Part shown: in pieces, positions 54,801 to 63,192 of the stretch | How the letters are laid out: every line of letters starts with the position of its first letter | Numbering within the stretch: position 1 is the stretch's first letter | NCBI RefSeq assembly: GCF_003385515.1 | Contig: NZ_QNVT01000003.1 | Span: forward strand, 213,211-277,210 | Reading direction: 5' to 3' | Source of the DNA: Chryseobacterium pennae | Lineage (GTDB): Bacteria > Bacteroidota > Bacteroidia > Flavobacteriales > Weeksellaceae | Length of the DNA: 64,000 nucleotides | Made by a program: the position numbers and the translations under genes | The notes under the pieces: generated by a model | Database searches by the model: none | Told to the model about the DNA's origin: nothing | The model's input: the letters and a program-made list of their open reading frames with translations, nothing else

Positions 54801-57800
54801 ATTACCTCCAACAGCAACAACAGCTTTCCTTATTCAGAAAGAAAATCCGGTAACCCTTACTTCTGGAGGAGAACAAACCCGTCGAAGTAACATCGCAGAT
54901 CCGGATAAGACTTTGGTAAGATTAGGCTTTGATCATCATATTTATCAGGACGAAATTGTATATCCTATTCCATTTGATTCTACGTTAGATGATGATTACT
55001 ACCTGGATCCGGATGCCATCTTCCCGGATGATAAAGAAGTAATGGCAGATGAAGTGGATATTTTCTACAGAAATTATACCATGAAGGAGATTTCTGCGAA
55101 GGTCGCAAGTATCAACCATCACCCGCATAACCAACTTTTGGCTGAGATTGAAACGGTAGATTATATCCTTCCAAGTTCAGGAGGAACTATTCCTTCAGGA
55201 TCTGCTAATCCTGCCCAACCTTCAATTCAGGAGAATACTTTAAAATCGGAAATTCCTGCAGGAACTACCGTCAATGATTTTATCGGAGGAATTTTCTTAT
55301 TGGATGGTGAAAGTTATATCATTAATGGTATTGAAGTAAAACCTTTAGGATTGAAATTTACGGTGTTTAAAAAAGCACCAAGTGCGGCTATTATTTCCGG
55401 TACTTCACCAGTAATCGATCAGAGCAGTTTAGTGCTTCCTGCATTCAGTCCCGGAACTGAAGGGTTGTTCAGCGCCACTGAAAATATGCAGAATACACCA
55501 ACCTGGGGTCCTAAAAATCCGAACTCACTGAAGGTGAAGATTGGGACTAATGATTGGAAAATCCATAGAGAGATTATTCATACTCAGCAATCAGACGGAT
55601 CTGTTCAGAGATTCCTTGAAAAGAGTAGAGGGTTCTGGAAAAATGCAAAAGTGGAACTGCATTTCGAATTACTAGACAAATATCAGAATAAAAAAGGTGA
55701 GGTTATTGATAATCCAGCTAATAGCCGTAAGGTTCACAGGGGAGTGTATAGGATTACATTCCCAGGATTCCAACTTGCACAGAATTCCCAGTATTTACCG
55801 AATGCCAACTCTGTAGAATGGTTTAATGGTATTGTGAGATTGTTCACCGTGGAAAACTATAATAATGGAGTTCCTAAAGAATCCAGGTCTATTTTTAAAG
55901 TGGTGAAAACTGAAAATATCAACATCAACCAAGATCTTGTACTTTATATCTATGATGAGAACTTCAGAATCCTGGAGGATGATACTACTCATCTACCGAT
56001 TTTCAATTTTGAACCTAGTCTAGAAGATCCCGTTATGGATCCGGTACCACTTTCTACAGACCCTATTATGGGGAAAAATCTTCTTGTCAATTACTATCCT
56101 TCTTACAGGGTATACCTGTATAAAAATGAAGCTAATAATTTAATTGAGGATGCTATTTTACCACCTGAGAATGAAGATGTAAGGTATTCTATCTTTGGAT
56201 TTAAGAGTGTAGATAAGGACAATTTGGATATGTCAGGAACTCAATACAAATCTAAGTTCAGTGTTCCAGCGGTGATGTTTGCCAATAGAATTGTAGAACC
56301 TAAAGCACCTAGAAAGCCGAAAGGGTCTCAATATGCCACCAGACCGGATAAATTCGGAAAGGCAACCTATAGCTTTATTACAGAATATGATCATAAACCA
56401 TATTCAGTACAGTTTTTCAGAGCGAATAATGCAGTATTACTGGCTTCCTTATATGAACCGGAAAAGATTGTGGAAATTAAAAACAGTCTTAATGCTCTTG
56501 GAGGGAATGATGAAGAGTTTTTTACTGACAGATGGATGAATTTTGTTGACTTCAAAATGCTTGAAGATAATACTAAAACATCATTTGAAGCATTTCCGCC
56601 GGATAACCCTGTAAACTTTACCATGCCGCTTCCGAATAGTAAAATATTATTTGATGCCATTAACTTTTTTATTAAAAATCATAACGAACATTTTAAATTG
56701 AAAGTAGGGCAAAGTGGATATGTTAATCAATTGGATGAAACAAAATGGAAAAAAGGAGAATACCCAATTAATTATATTGTAATTGAGGCAGTATCTGGCC
56801 AGTCTGGTGAGCTACGTCTGGGCCAGTTTATCAAAGAAGCGATGATCAACTGTTTCCTGCCTCTTACGGAGGTTCCTATTATTTATCAGCAGATTCATAA
56901 TTTTGATTTCAACAGTCTGAAAGGGCACAGACCTAAAAATAAAAAGCAGAATGTCAGGGATGCTTCAGGGTATTTACTACCTACTGATCATAAGGATTTT
57001 GACATGGCTCCAATGGCAGCTGTATATAGCCAAGGCCAAGGAGGAACTGCACATTCAACATTGTTTACCGATTTTACGCTTGATGGTGCTTCGGATAACT
57101 TCTACTTCTACGGAGTAAGAGAATTAGGAAATCAAATGCAGATGGGTGAGTTCAGTAAATTTCAGGGACCTATTAAACTGGTGAATACCAATCCTGCTGA
57201 ACCGCCAAAGATCTTAAGCTTATTGCCGGTTGTAGACAATGCAACATTAGGAATCTCTGCAAAAGTAAGGATTGAAGTGAACTCTTATACTGATGTACAC
57301 AAGATCAATGAGATTTCTATTTACAGGGCAACCAACAAACTGGATGCAGATTCCATCTTAAGTATGAAACACATTAAAACAGTGAAGATTGCTGATGTAG
57401 AAGTGAACCCTGAAAACGGGCCATGGACGGTATATGATGAATTTGAAGATCTGGATGAGAAACCTTATGGCGATCCGCTTTTCTATCGTGTAGTGGCTTC
57501 CAGAAAAGTAGAATATACCACAACAGATTATAATGTATCACCACCTGCTACTAAAACGGTACAGGAGCAGGCTCCATCATTACCTTCAAAGACAACGGTA
57601 ACCATGTTGGTGGAAAATTATAATCCGCCGGCACCAGTGTTAAGGTATCATTCAGAGCCGGTTGAATCTGATGTGATCAATTGGGTAATTCTATCCTGGG
57701 ATCAGGTTTGCTATAAAGGGAAATATCATCTTTATAAAATGGGCCCAACGGGGAACTGGAAGGAGATTGCCAGAATAGATACAGATGAAAAAGATACCTC

Positions 57801-58125
57801 AAAAGCAAAACTCTATGTGTATGGCAATAATCCGGCAACCAATACAGAAGAATGGCTCTTTGCAGAAGCATTTGATATGACCGGAAATGAGTTTTTCTTT
57901 CCTGTTGAAAAATTAGGACTGGATCCTATGAAAATTAAAGATGAAGAAGGAAGAGTATTGTATCATCATTTCAAAATGGTATCTCAGAATACATCCAATA
58001 TGTTCAGTACAGAAGAAAAGATTCTTACTATTTATAAAGAAGAAACATGGACCGACATCGGTGGAATTTCTCATGACGGAACAGATGGAATGATCTTACA
58101 GGGAACTTTCATTGTAAGACCTTAA
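51880..58125 (+). CDS. Giant protein with propeller-like N-terminus and Fn3-like C-terminus (2081 aa)
   Basis: 2081 residues, 11 bases after the 2304-residue gene, no signal peptide. N-terminal 330 residues have repeats like those of beta-propellers (SSGLITVLDESGNPIWSK, then VMKINGNGQIAWCYSY). The middle is beta-rich and unassigned, with many Pro/Asn/Asp loops. From about residue 1770 there are two or more Fn3-like domains (INEISIYRATNK to DPLFYRVVASRK; WVILSWDQVCYKGKYHLYK). The C-terminus is HDGTDGMILQGTFIVRP. It is probably an extended surface or particle component working with the preceding protein. Confidence 0.75.
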   Translation: MSFFKNYNYSGSSGIINSSAKNQGYVMEVGTVDSSGLITVLDESGNPIWSKAFQSPQGEDTTFVKVLPFKDGNFAVVGITSKITPVVMKINGNGQIAWCYSYPFIETDESHIYATIFVDSMVYLTFHNVDKKTNKTLILRSDGKAEYSADIINNGNPEATLEVTGISTYSELVFISANETLDEVERGVCLSGQVYTPADSVTYVSAGGKPIVLNGVHCRKVNSSYELYMSGKVNNIPALVANRKNVFLYEAWEGKPATFTYGKDFFYAQTEKGRNFSFSLYADPASGYDPIWVKKANGREMVIDQIADNEVTIRGFYNSYFTGLVDNTINTCNTSQDNKFRLSERTFEQEKAPYHTNRAGWMQEPLNFNITNKLRTQGDACSGNGITIPFNEFSGLQTPNFYLQAAGSKGEDSTKGIHLRWGFGGELGENHLPKGKLTDNKNNFNKPSDFVNVYRAPYEKQIFTLEFAHVPQLIDDNKKMWVYKFNNDSRIFYVYFKNKTKYAQVRMSVDPMADPLKFMQLYGYEIIEILCKTDIFFAAELKIESQTDSRLELEALSVGEPNNTSQQQLSYRAMPYGNDLNYTYFNVENGKTLRFRPKNCTVTEINFEFYSDFITSRNQANAWELMGEFSLTDKADIAFERLDPLPGENPVDGAWLRYNDKAYVNIGNYHKKWEHSSVGPLDRDIQTVVQRYVELSNDQQNPKANETISINLSPTGSQQVVEVSTNLPEQGDMQVSNLDILNIAALDYHVARMLGLGYLDIKEDVFGREFIYIAEYYTNKNLDINSEDKSYQLLSMSLPVSTEIERLSLPVKLLKLNKGMDADNPQSAGLYDAEGYSHNGKYRYISIYNHQIPELEVNPVFFGSTQKFDASSFTVPVYAGLEYRVVEPGKADDYTWIKPELCHDTKYFNVDNSPNSYETLPLQIPNTYAPLYMHKQDKSGTYFYKGYGINWFSRAQIGGEELSIDTKIKPNNRLLPPTATTAFLIQKENPVTLTSGGEQTRRSNIADPDKTLVRLGFDHHIYQDEIVYPIPFDSTLDDDYYLDPDAIFPDDKEVMADEVDIFYRNYTMKEISAKVASINHHPHNQLLAEIETVDYILPSSGGTIPSGSANPAQPSIQENTLKSEIPAGTTVNDFIGGIFLLDGESYIINGIEVKPLGLKFTVFKKAPSAAIISGTSPVIDQSSLVLPAFSPGTEGLFSATENMQNTPTWGPKNPNSLKVKIGTNDWKIHREIIHTQQSDGSVQRFLEKSRGFWKNAKVELHFELLDKYQNKKGEVIDNPANSRKVHRGVYRITFPGFQLAQNSQYLPNANSVEWFNGIVRLFTVENYNNGVPKESRSIFKVVKTENININQDLVLYIYDENFRILEDDTTHLPIFNFEPSLEDPVMDPVPLSTDPIMGKNLLVNYYPSYRVYLYKNEANNLIEDAILPPENEDVRYSIFGFKSVDKDNLDMSGTQYKSKFSVPAVMFANRIVEPKAPRKPKGSQYATRPDKFGKATYSFITEYDHKPYSVQFFRANNAVLLASLYEPEKIVEIKNSLNALGGNDEEFFTDRWMNFVDFKMLEDNTKTSFEAFPPDNPVNFTMPLPNSKILFDAINFFIKNHNEHFKLKVGQSGYVNQLDETKWKKGEYPINYIVIEAVSGQSGELRLGQFIKEAMINCFLPLTEVPIIYQQIHNFDFNSLKGHRPKNKKQNVRDASGYLLPTDHKDFDMAPMAAVYSQGQGGTAHSTLFTDFTLDGASDNFYFYGVRELGNQMQMGEFSKFQGPIKLVNTNPAEPPKILSLLPVVDNATLGISAKVRIEVNSYTDVHKINEISIYRATNKLDADSILSMKHIKTVKIADVEVNPENGPWTVYDEFEDLDEKPYGDPLFYRVVASRKVEYTTTDYNVSPPATKTVQEQAPSLPSKTTVTMLVENYNPPAPVLRYHSEPVESDVINWVILSWDQVCYKGKYHLYKMGPTGNWKEIARIDTDEKDTSKAKLYVYGNNPATNTEEWLFAEAFDMTGNEFFFPVEKLGLDPMKIKDEEGRVLYHHFKMVSQNTSNMFSTEEKILTIYKEETWTDIGGISHDGTDGMILQGTFIVRP

Positions 58126-58160
58126 TTAACCTTTCACACAATTAATAATAACAAAAATAA

Positions 58161-58189
58161 TTCCCCCTTACCGGAAGGAAAAGGGGGAA
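58161..58189 (+). promoter_or_regulatory. Intercistronic hairpin before the tail-fibre genes
   Basis: TTCCCCCTT (58161-58169) and AAGGGGGAA (58181-58189) form a perfect 9-bp G+C-rich stem with an 11-base loop. No U run follows. It could tune expression of the fibre genes relative to the giant genes (partial termination, processing or mRNA protection). Confidence 0.5.
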
Positions 58190-58212
58190 CTGTTCACCAA
58201 AAAACAAAAATT

Positions 58213-59565
58213 ATGGCAAAGAAAACAATTGCAGCATTAAAAGAATATTTCAAAGCAGGAAAAAGGCCAACTGAAAGCCAGTTTGGAGATTTTATCGATA
58301 GCTATGCTAATTTAGACGATAAAACTATTTTCCCGGATAATTATAATTATAAATATTTATATGTCGAATTTCCTCATCAACAAGGTGATATGGCAGTGGA
58401 TGTTCTTTTAGGAAATAATTATCTGAATGGAAGCTTGGAAATTGAAATTACAGGTACGTTTATGCATCAGACAAGTGTTGGTATTATAAAAAAACAATTT
58501 GAGATTGGTCTTAATCCTGATGGGGGTGTTTGGTATCCCACTACGGCCAGAATTGCAGAAGCAGCAGGAACAATTTTAGATAATATTTACATTGGAGATA
58601 TTGTATGGGATTCAGAAAGAAATGAATATAAACTAACCATTTACCATACAAGTACCAATAGAAACCCATATGCTATCAGAATCAAGCAGTTTTCTTATAA
58701 TAAAGCATATGTAGACCAGGCAAGGCTTTCGGATATATATGTTAAACCATTGGGTGGGCAAAAAAAGCATTCAGTATACTATAATGGAAGTGTAGGAATT
58801 GGTACAGATAATCCACAGGAGAAGCTTGATGTAAGAGGATCAATTACATCTAAGGTTAATAGCAGTGAAGGAGGTGCTTTCGTTTTACAGAATCCTAATA
58901 AAACTGCACCTAATAATGCTGAGCGCTGGACAATCCGTAATATGACCGGGGGATATGGTGACGGGCTACAGTTTTGGAGCTATTCTGCTGACGGAAATAA
59001 TTATGGTTCTAGAATGACTATTGCCGATACTGGAAATGTAGGCATTGGAACCATCGGTCCTCAGGCTAAACTTGATGTTGCCGGAGGAATCAATATTGCT
59101 GCTGGATTTCCTATACAGTTAGGTGGTAATGATTTAGCTCATGGTCTGAAATATAAAAGGAATAACAGTGATAACACATTGTTGGATGGTCCTTTTCTTT
59201 ATGGCTGGACAGGAGGTGCTTTGGGAATTAAGAAAGGGGATAATGAATTCAATGTTCTGAGCTGGAAAGAGAGTGGTAATGTTGCTATTCAAGGTAAGCT
59301 GGAAACAAAAGAGGTAGTCATCACAGCTACTACTACTACAGCAGATCATGTTTTTGCAGAAGATTATAGCTTAAGAGAGATCAGTGAGCTTGAACAATTT
59401 ATTTCTGAAAAAAGCCACCTTCCGGAAATTCCTTCCGCAAAAGAAATGACAGAAAATGGAGTTTCAGTAGGCGATTTTCAAATCAAACTCCTTCAGAAAA
59501 TTGAGGAATTAACACTATACATGATCTCCATGAAAAAAGAGATTGATGTTTTAAAATTAAAATAA
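58213..59565 (+). CDS. Tail-fibre-like protein 1
   Basis: 450 residues, no signal peptide. The N-terminal block MAKKTIAALKEYFKAGKRP, shared with the next gene, is probably an attachment domain. About 60-190 is a gene-specific domain. Two VGIGT..P..KLDV.G repeats (GSVGIGTDNPQEKLDVRG; GNVGIGTIGPQAKLDVAG) are typical of trimeric fibres. The C-terminal 65 residues (DHVFAEDYSLREISELEQF to a coiled coil LLQKIEELTLYMISMKKEI) correspond to the fibre C-terminal domain annotated in many Bacteroidota fibres. It probably binds a target cell receptor for the giant-protein complex. Confidence 0.82.
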   Translation: MAKKTIAALKEYFKAGKRPTESQFGDFIDSYANLDDKTIFPDNYNYKYLYVEFPHQQGDMAVDVLLGNNYLNGSLEIEITGTFMHQTSVGIIKKQFEIGLNPDGGVWYPTTARIAEAAGTILDNIYIGDIVWDSERNEYKLTIYHTSTNRNPYAIRIKQFSYNKAYVDQARLSDIYVKPLGGQKKHSVYYNGSVGIGTDNPQEKLDVRGSITSKVNSSEGGAFVLQNPNKTAPNNAERWTIRNMTGGYGDGLQFWSYSADGNNYGSRMTIADTGNVGIGTIGPQAKLDVAGGINIAAGFPIQLGGNDLAHGLKYKRNNSDNTLLDGPFLYGWTGGALGIKKGDNEFNVLSWKESGNVAIQGKLETKEVVITATTTTADHVFAEDYSLREISELEQFISEKSHLPEIPSAKEMTENGVSVGDFQIKLLQKIEELTLYMISMKKEIDVLKLK

Positions 59566-59567
59566 TC

Positions 59568-61232
59568 ATGGCAAAAAAAACAATAGCAGCACTAAAAGAA
59601 TATTTTAAAGCAGCAAAAAGACCAACTGAAAGTCAGTTTGGGGACTTGATAGATAGTTATGTACACAAAGATGAATCATCAGAATATTCAACAACTGTAG
59701 AATTTCCGGTAGGTTTTCAGGTTGGAGATTATATAGAATTTTTACAGTTTAGTCCTGCTGGTGTTGGAGCAGGTGGTTTTTTTGAGGTATCTATTGTATA
59801 TACCAGAGGATTTATTGCCTCTGCGGCAACACATATTGCTTCAGTTTCGCATGCAAATTCCGATATCTGGAGAGAATGTGGTACCATTAATAAAAATAAT
59901 TATCTTGACTGGGATTCAAATTATAATTTCACAATTGATGTTAACGGCGGATTAAAAAAGTTTCGTATCAGAGTCGTTAATACCGTTGGTTCTGTAGATG
60001 AACCATTGAAGGTTTCTATAAAAATACGGTCTATTAATAAAAATAATGCATGGACAGCCATGGAGATCCGTGGAAATAATCCTGCTTCTATTCCTCTTCA
60101 GCCCATGACCAAGGAGTGGAATCTATGGGTGGGAGATCTCGTGTCAACCGAAAGTGCAAAAGTGGGACTAAAAGTCAATAAAGAGGGGAATGTAGGAGTT
60201 AAGACCCAGAATCCACTTGCCTCATTGGATATCCAGGGGAAAATATTATTTGATAGTGAATCTCCTATTATTGGAGGTACCGCCATCCGAGGATATGACA
60301 CAATGTGGGCAAGAGGGTATAACTTTGTTTCATACAATGGAACTCAAAATATAGGAGGTTTTGGTGCTGTAGGAGAACAGAACCGGATCTACAAATATTA
60401 TATAGGAAAGTACGAAGATCAGATTGTTTCATTTAATCCGGAAAATAGGCAGACTTCTTTCAATGGAAATATTGACGTGTATGGAGAAGCAAAATCCAGA
60501 AGCCAAAAAATTTCGGATTATTCACCCACTATTTACTTAGACAGAAGCGAAAATTTTGGTGGATTTACCCAAGGAATTCAATCCAGATTATTGGATGGTA
60601 CTAACAATTGGTTTTTTGGAAATCTTGGTACTGAATATTGGCTGGTTTCAAAAGGAACTCATGAAAATGCTCTCTTAGCCGTAAGAGAAGATGGAAATGT
60701 AGGTGTGGGAACAGCAAACCCTTTGGCTAAACTTGACGTCGCAGGAGGTATCAATGTTGCTGCAGGATCTCCGATCCAGCTAGGTGGGCATTCTTCATCT
60801 CATGGTTTGAAATATAAAAGATTCAATAGTGATAACTCATTGCTGGATGGTCCTTTCCTTTACGGCTGGACAGGTGGTGCTTTAGGAATTAAGAAGGATA
60901 ATAACGAATTCAATGTCTTGAGTTGGAAAGAAAATGGCAATGTTGCTATCCAGGGCAAGGTGGAAGCTAAAGAATTTTTAGTATCTGCCACCCCTACAGC
61001 AGATCATGTTTTTGCTTCCGATTATAACTTAAGAGGAATTCATGATCTTGAAAAATTTATCACCGAAAAAAGCCATCTTCCTGAAATTCCTTCTGCAAAA
61101 GAAATGACAGATAACGGATTGTCTTTAGGCGATTTTCAGATTAAATTACTTCAAAAGATTGAAGAGCTAACACTCTATGCCATTTCTCAGAATAAAGAAA
61201 TAGAAAACCTGAAGGCTATTATTAAAAAATAA
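59568..61232 (+). CDS. Tail-fibre-like protein 2
   Basis: 554 residues, 2 bases after fibre 1. The first about 30 residues and last about 170 residues are nearly identical to fibre 1 (LDGPFLYGWTGGALGIKK, KSHLPEIPSAKEMT), while the central 300 residues differ. Contains VGVKTQNPLASLDIQG and VGVGTANPLAKLDVAG repeats. This is a duplicated fibre with exchanged receptor-binding middle, as in phage and tailocin fibres. Last gene before a strong terminator. Confidence 0.82.
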   Translation: MAKKTIAALKEYFKAAKRPTESQFGDLIDSYVHKDESSEYSTTVEFPVGFQVGDYIEFLQFSPAGVGAGGFFEVSIVYTRGFIASAATHIASVSHANSDIWRECGTINKNNYLDWDSNYNFTIDVNGGLKKFRIRVVNTVGSVDEPLKVSIKIRSINKNNAWTAMEIRGNNPASIPLQPMTKEWNLWVGDLVSTESAKVGLKVNKEGNVGVKTQNPLASLDIQGKILFDSESPIIGGTAIRGYDTMWARGYNFVSYNGTQNIGGFGAVGEQNRIYKYYIGKYEDQIVSFNPENRQTSFNGNIDVYGEAKSRSQKISDYSPTIYLDRSENFGGFTQGIQSRLLDGTNNWFFGNLGTEYWLVSKGTHENALLAVREDGNVGVGTANPLAKLDVAGGINVAAGSPIQLGGHSSSHGLKYKRFNSDNSLLDGPFLYGWTGGALGIKKDNNEFNVLSWKENGNVAIQGKVEAKEFLVSATPTADHVFASDYNLRGIHDLEKFITEKSHLPEIPSAKEMTDNGLSLGDFQIKLLQKIEELTLYAISQNKEIENLKAIIKK

Positions 61233-61261
61233 TACAATTCAATATAACTTTTAAATATAAG

Positions 61262-61300
61262 AACTCCCTCAAATTAATTTGAGGGAGTTTATTTTTTATT
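61262..61300 (+). terminator. Strong terminator at the end of the giant-protein locus
   Basis: AACTCCCTCAAATT (61262-61275) and AATTTGAGGGAGTT (61276-61289) form a perfect 14-bp inverted repeat followed by a T-rich run to 61300. Confidence 0.92.
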
Positions 61301-61327
61301 AAAATATTGATCCATATAAAAACAAAA

Positions 61328-61348
61328 AAACCTCTGAAAAATCAGAGG
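61328..61348 (-). terminator. Terminator of the first tRNA-Phe gene
   Basis: CCTCTGA (61331-61337) pairs with TCAGAGG (61342-61348); on the minus strand it is followed by a T run. It lies 8 bases beyond the tRNA 3' end. Confidence 0.8.
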
Positions 61349-61356
61349 CTTTAAAG

Positions 61357-61429
61357 TGGTTTCTCCAGGAATCGAACCAGGGACACATGGATTTTCAATC
61401 CATTGCTCTACCAACTGAGCTAAGAAACC
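61357..61429 (-). tRNA. tRNA-Phe(GAA), copy 1
   Basis: On the minus strand the 73 bases fold as a tRNA: acceptor stem GGTTTCT / AGAAACC with discriminator A, D arm TTAGCTCAGTTGGTAGAGC, anticodon stem ATGGA / TCCAT around TT-GAA-AA, T arm with GGTTCGATTCC. The CCA end is not encoded. Identical in sequence to copy 2 at 62862. Confidence 0.97.
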
Positions 61430-61469
61430 ATTATGTTTTTGTTTATTACTTCGTTGTTTTAAAGTGATG

Positions 61470-61500
61470 CAAAAGTATAACATTTTGTAATACCATGCAA
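61470..61500 (-). promoter_or_regulatory. Promoter of tRNA-Phe copy 1
   Basis: Minus strand: TTG (61498-61500), 20-base spacer, TACTTTTG (61470-61477). This is a full match to the Bacteroidota promoter consensus, about 40 bases before the tRNA. Confidence 0.8.
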
Positions 61501-61630
61501 GGTTTTTCTAATGTTTTTTTGAAAAGATAGATGATGAGGGCTTTCTTTTAATACCAATCGTTTGTTCATCAGTGATTTGCTTATATTTTATTTTTTTGCT
61601 TTTACCACAAAAGTGACAAGATCAGTGAAT

Positions 61631-61882
61631 TTAGTGTATCCGGAATCTTATTGAAACTAATAGGATACTAAACGTAATATAATCTTCAATTGTAATGGCT
61701 GTATCTCTCTTAATACTGTTTAGTAGATACTGTATTAATATAAAAGAATGAAGAGAAGTATCAAAAAGAAAATAATACTTATCAATACTTATATCGTATA
61801 GTATGCTTTGATCAGGCTCATTTATATGCAATAATTCTTTGCATTCCGGGCTGTGAAACTCTATTCCATGATTAAATATTTG
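61631..61882 (-). pseudogene. Possible degraded ORF on the minus strand
   Basis: A frame without ATG reads HSPECKELLHINEPDQS and continues DKYYFLFDTSLHSFILIQYL to a stop at 61631. It looks partly protein-like and is acidic/aromatic like the array proteins, but has no start. It may be a relic or chance. Confidence 0.2.
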
Positions 61883-62049
61883 ATTCTAAATCATTTGTTT
61901 ATAATAAAGACAAAAACGGTTATTATATCTATGATAATACTTTTAAAAAGAATGAATATTCCAATTCATTATCTAGAATTTATGGAAAATTTTCTTTTGA
62001 TAATAATATTGATTTAATATTGATAGAAAGGAAGCCTAATGATGTATGA
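61876..62049 (+). pseudogene. 3' remnant of a gene between the two tRNA-Phe genes
   Basis: 57 codons without a start, directly after an in-frame TAA: FDSKSFVYNKDKNGYYIYDN, then SLSRIYGKFSFDNNIDLILI, stop at 62047-62049. The composition is clearly protein-like. It resembles small hypothetical proteins of toxin-immunity regions in style only; no family recognised. Confidence 0.4.
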
Positions 62050-62133
62050 ATATACAGAGCCGATAGTAACTTTATATTCTTTTAAAGCAAGATAAACCGA
62101 CTTCAATACAGCATCATCCGTTAGGAATGACAT

Positions 62134-62604
62134 TTAGTTGTTTGATGCAATGTCATTTCTGTAAAAAGTAATATTATGAGATTTTTCAGAGCTTCCGGGA
62201 AATTGTACTTCACACAGCTTAGTAAAATATTCTTTTGATTGATAAGAAGTGCAGGAATCTCTGTCGCTTGATGTAGAATCTATCAGATTAAATCCTGTTT
62301 TATTGACTTCATTCTGTATATTTTCAAAATTATTTTTGTTTTCAGGAACATAAGATACAACAACGCTTAGATTATTTAATATTCGCATTACGACCATTGT
62401 TTGGCTTAGTTTTCCCTTTTCATAATAAACTTGTTTTGTACCATCTCCGGTGACTTTTTCCTGCCTGAAAGTATAACCTTTATTTTGAATGTATTTGATA
62501 TTTTTATCGATTTTATTATTGGCTAAAAAAGTAAGATCCTTATAATTTAATTGAGCCATGCATGCCAATGGAGATAGCAGAAAAAGAAAGATTAGATTTT
62601 TCAT
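62134..62604 (-). CDS. Hypothetical exported protein
   Basis: 156 residues with a signal peptide (MKNLIFLFLLSPLACMAQ). The Cys in PLACMAQ could alternatively be a lipidation site. Mature part of about 138 residues with two Cys near the C-terminus (DSCTSYQS, FTKLCEVQ). Family not recognised. It stands alone between the tRNA genes and is transcribed leftward. Confidence 0.7.
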   Translation of the reverse strand: MKNLIFLFLLSPLACMAQLNYKDLTFLANNKIDKNIKYIQNKGYTFRQEKVTGDGTKQVYYEKGKLSQTMVVMRILNNLSVVVSYVPENKNNFENIQNEVNKTGFNLIDSTSSDRDSCTSYQSKEYFTKLCEVQFPGSSEKSHNITFYRNDIASNN

Positions 62605-62833
62605 AAAAGTTAAAATTGTTTTTTGTCGTATTTCCCAAATGTAACAAAGTTTTTAAATAGAAAGTTAATAAAAACACATAATTAATCAAAGGTAGAAAAG
62701 CAAAGTGAAAGATCACTTTTTGAAATCAAATCCAGGTGATTTGCATTTAGGGTATGTCAGGTAAAAGGAAAAACCTGTTTAGGATGTAGCTATTCTTACT
62801 ATATTCAGATACGATTACTATAAAAACAAAAAA

Positions 62834-62855
62834 GCCTCCGAATAATCAGAGGCTT
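62834..62855 (-). terminator. Terminator of the second tRNA-Phe gene
   Basis: GCCTCCGA and TCAGAGGC form a stem with one mismatch, with a T run on the minus strand. Same arrangement as behind copy 1. Confidence 0.7.
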
Positions 62856-62861
62856 TTCAAG

Positions 62862-62934
62862 TGGTTTCTCCAGGAATCGAACCAGGGACACATGGATTTT
62901 CAATCCATTGCTCTACCAACTGAGCTAAGAAACC
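62862..62934 (-). tRNA. tRNA-Phe(GAA), copy 2
   Basis: Identical over all 73 bases to copy 1 at 61357-61429, with anticodon GAA and no encoded CCA. The flanks are also alike for about 90 bases upstream, including the promoter. Confidence 0.97.
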
Positions 62935-62974
62935 ATTATATTGTTTGATTTACTTTGTCGTTTTTAAAGTGGTG

Positions 62975-63005
62975 CAAAAATAGAATATTTTATAATACCA
63001 TGCAA
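62975..63005 (-). promoter_or_regulatory. Promoter of tRNA-Phe copy 2
   Basis: Minus strand: TTG (63003-63005), 20-base spacer, TATTTTTG (62975-62982). Same spacing as for copy 1. Confidence 0.78.
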
Positions 63006-63192
63006 GCTTTTTGTATCTTTTTTCAATGTTAGAAGTCTTTTGGCAGTGTTATTAAACCTTCTAATAAGAGTTCTGTTGTAATAAATCTCAATGGCAGAAG
63101 TCCACTCTTTTTTATCATTCTACTGGAACAGTCAGAAAATAAGATCAATACATCTATATTTAGTGCGATGTATTGATCTAAAAAACTAATGA

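Noticed and set aside
37540..61232. Prophage or contractile tailocin
   Set aside because: Fibres and a lysin are present, but no capsid, terminase, portal, sheath, tube, baseplate, tape measure or AAA+ gene is seen, and the largest genes have no phage-like features.
37540..61232. Type VI secretion or Tc/Rhs toxin locus
   Set aside because: No VgrG, Hcp, TssB/C or PAAR-like protein and no YD/Rhs repeats in the large proteins.
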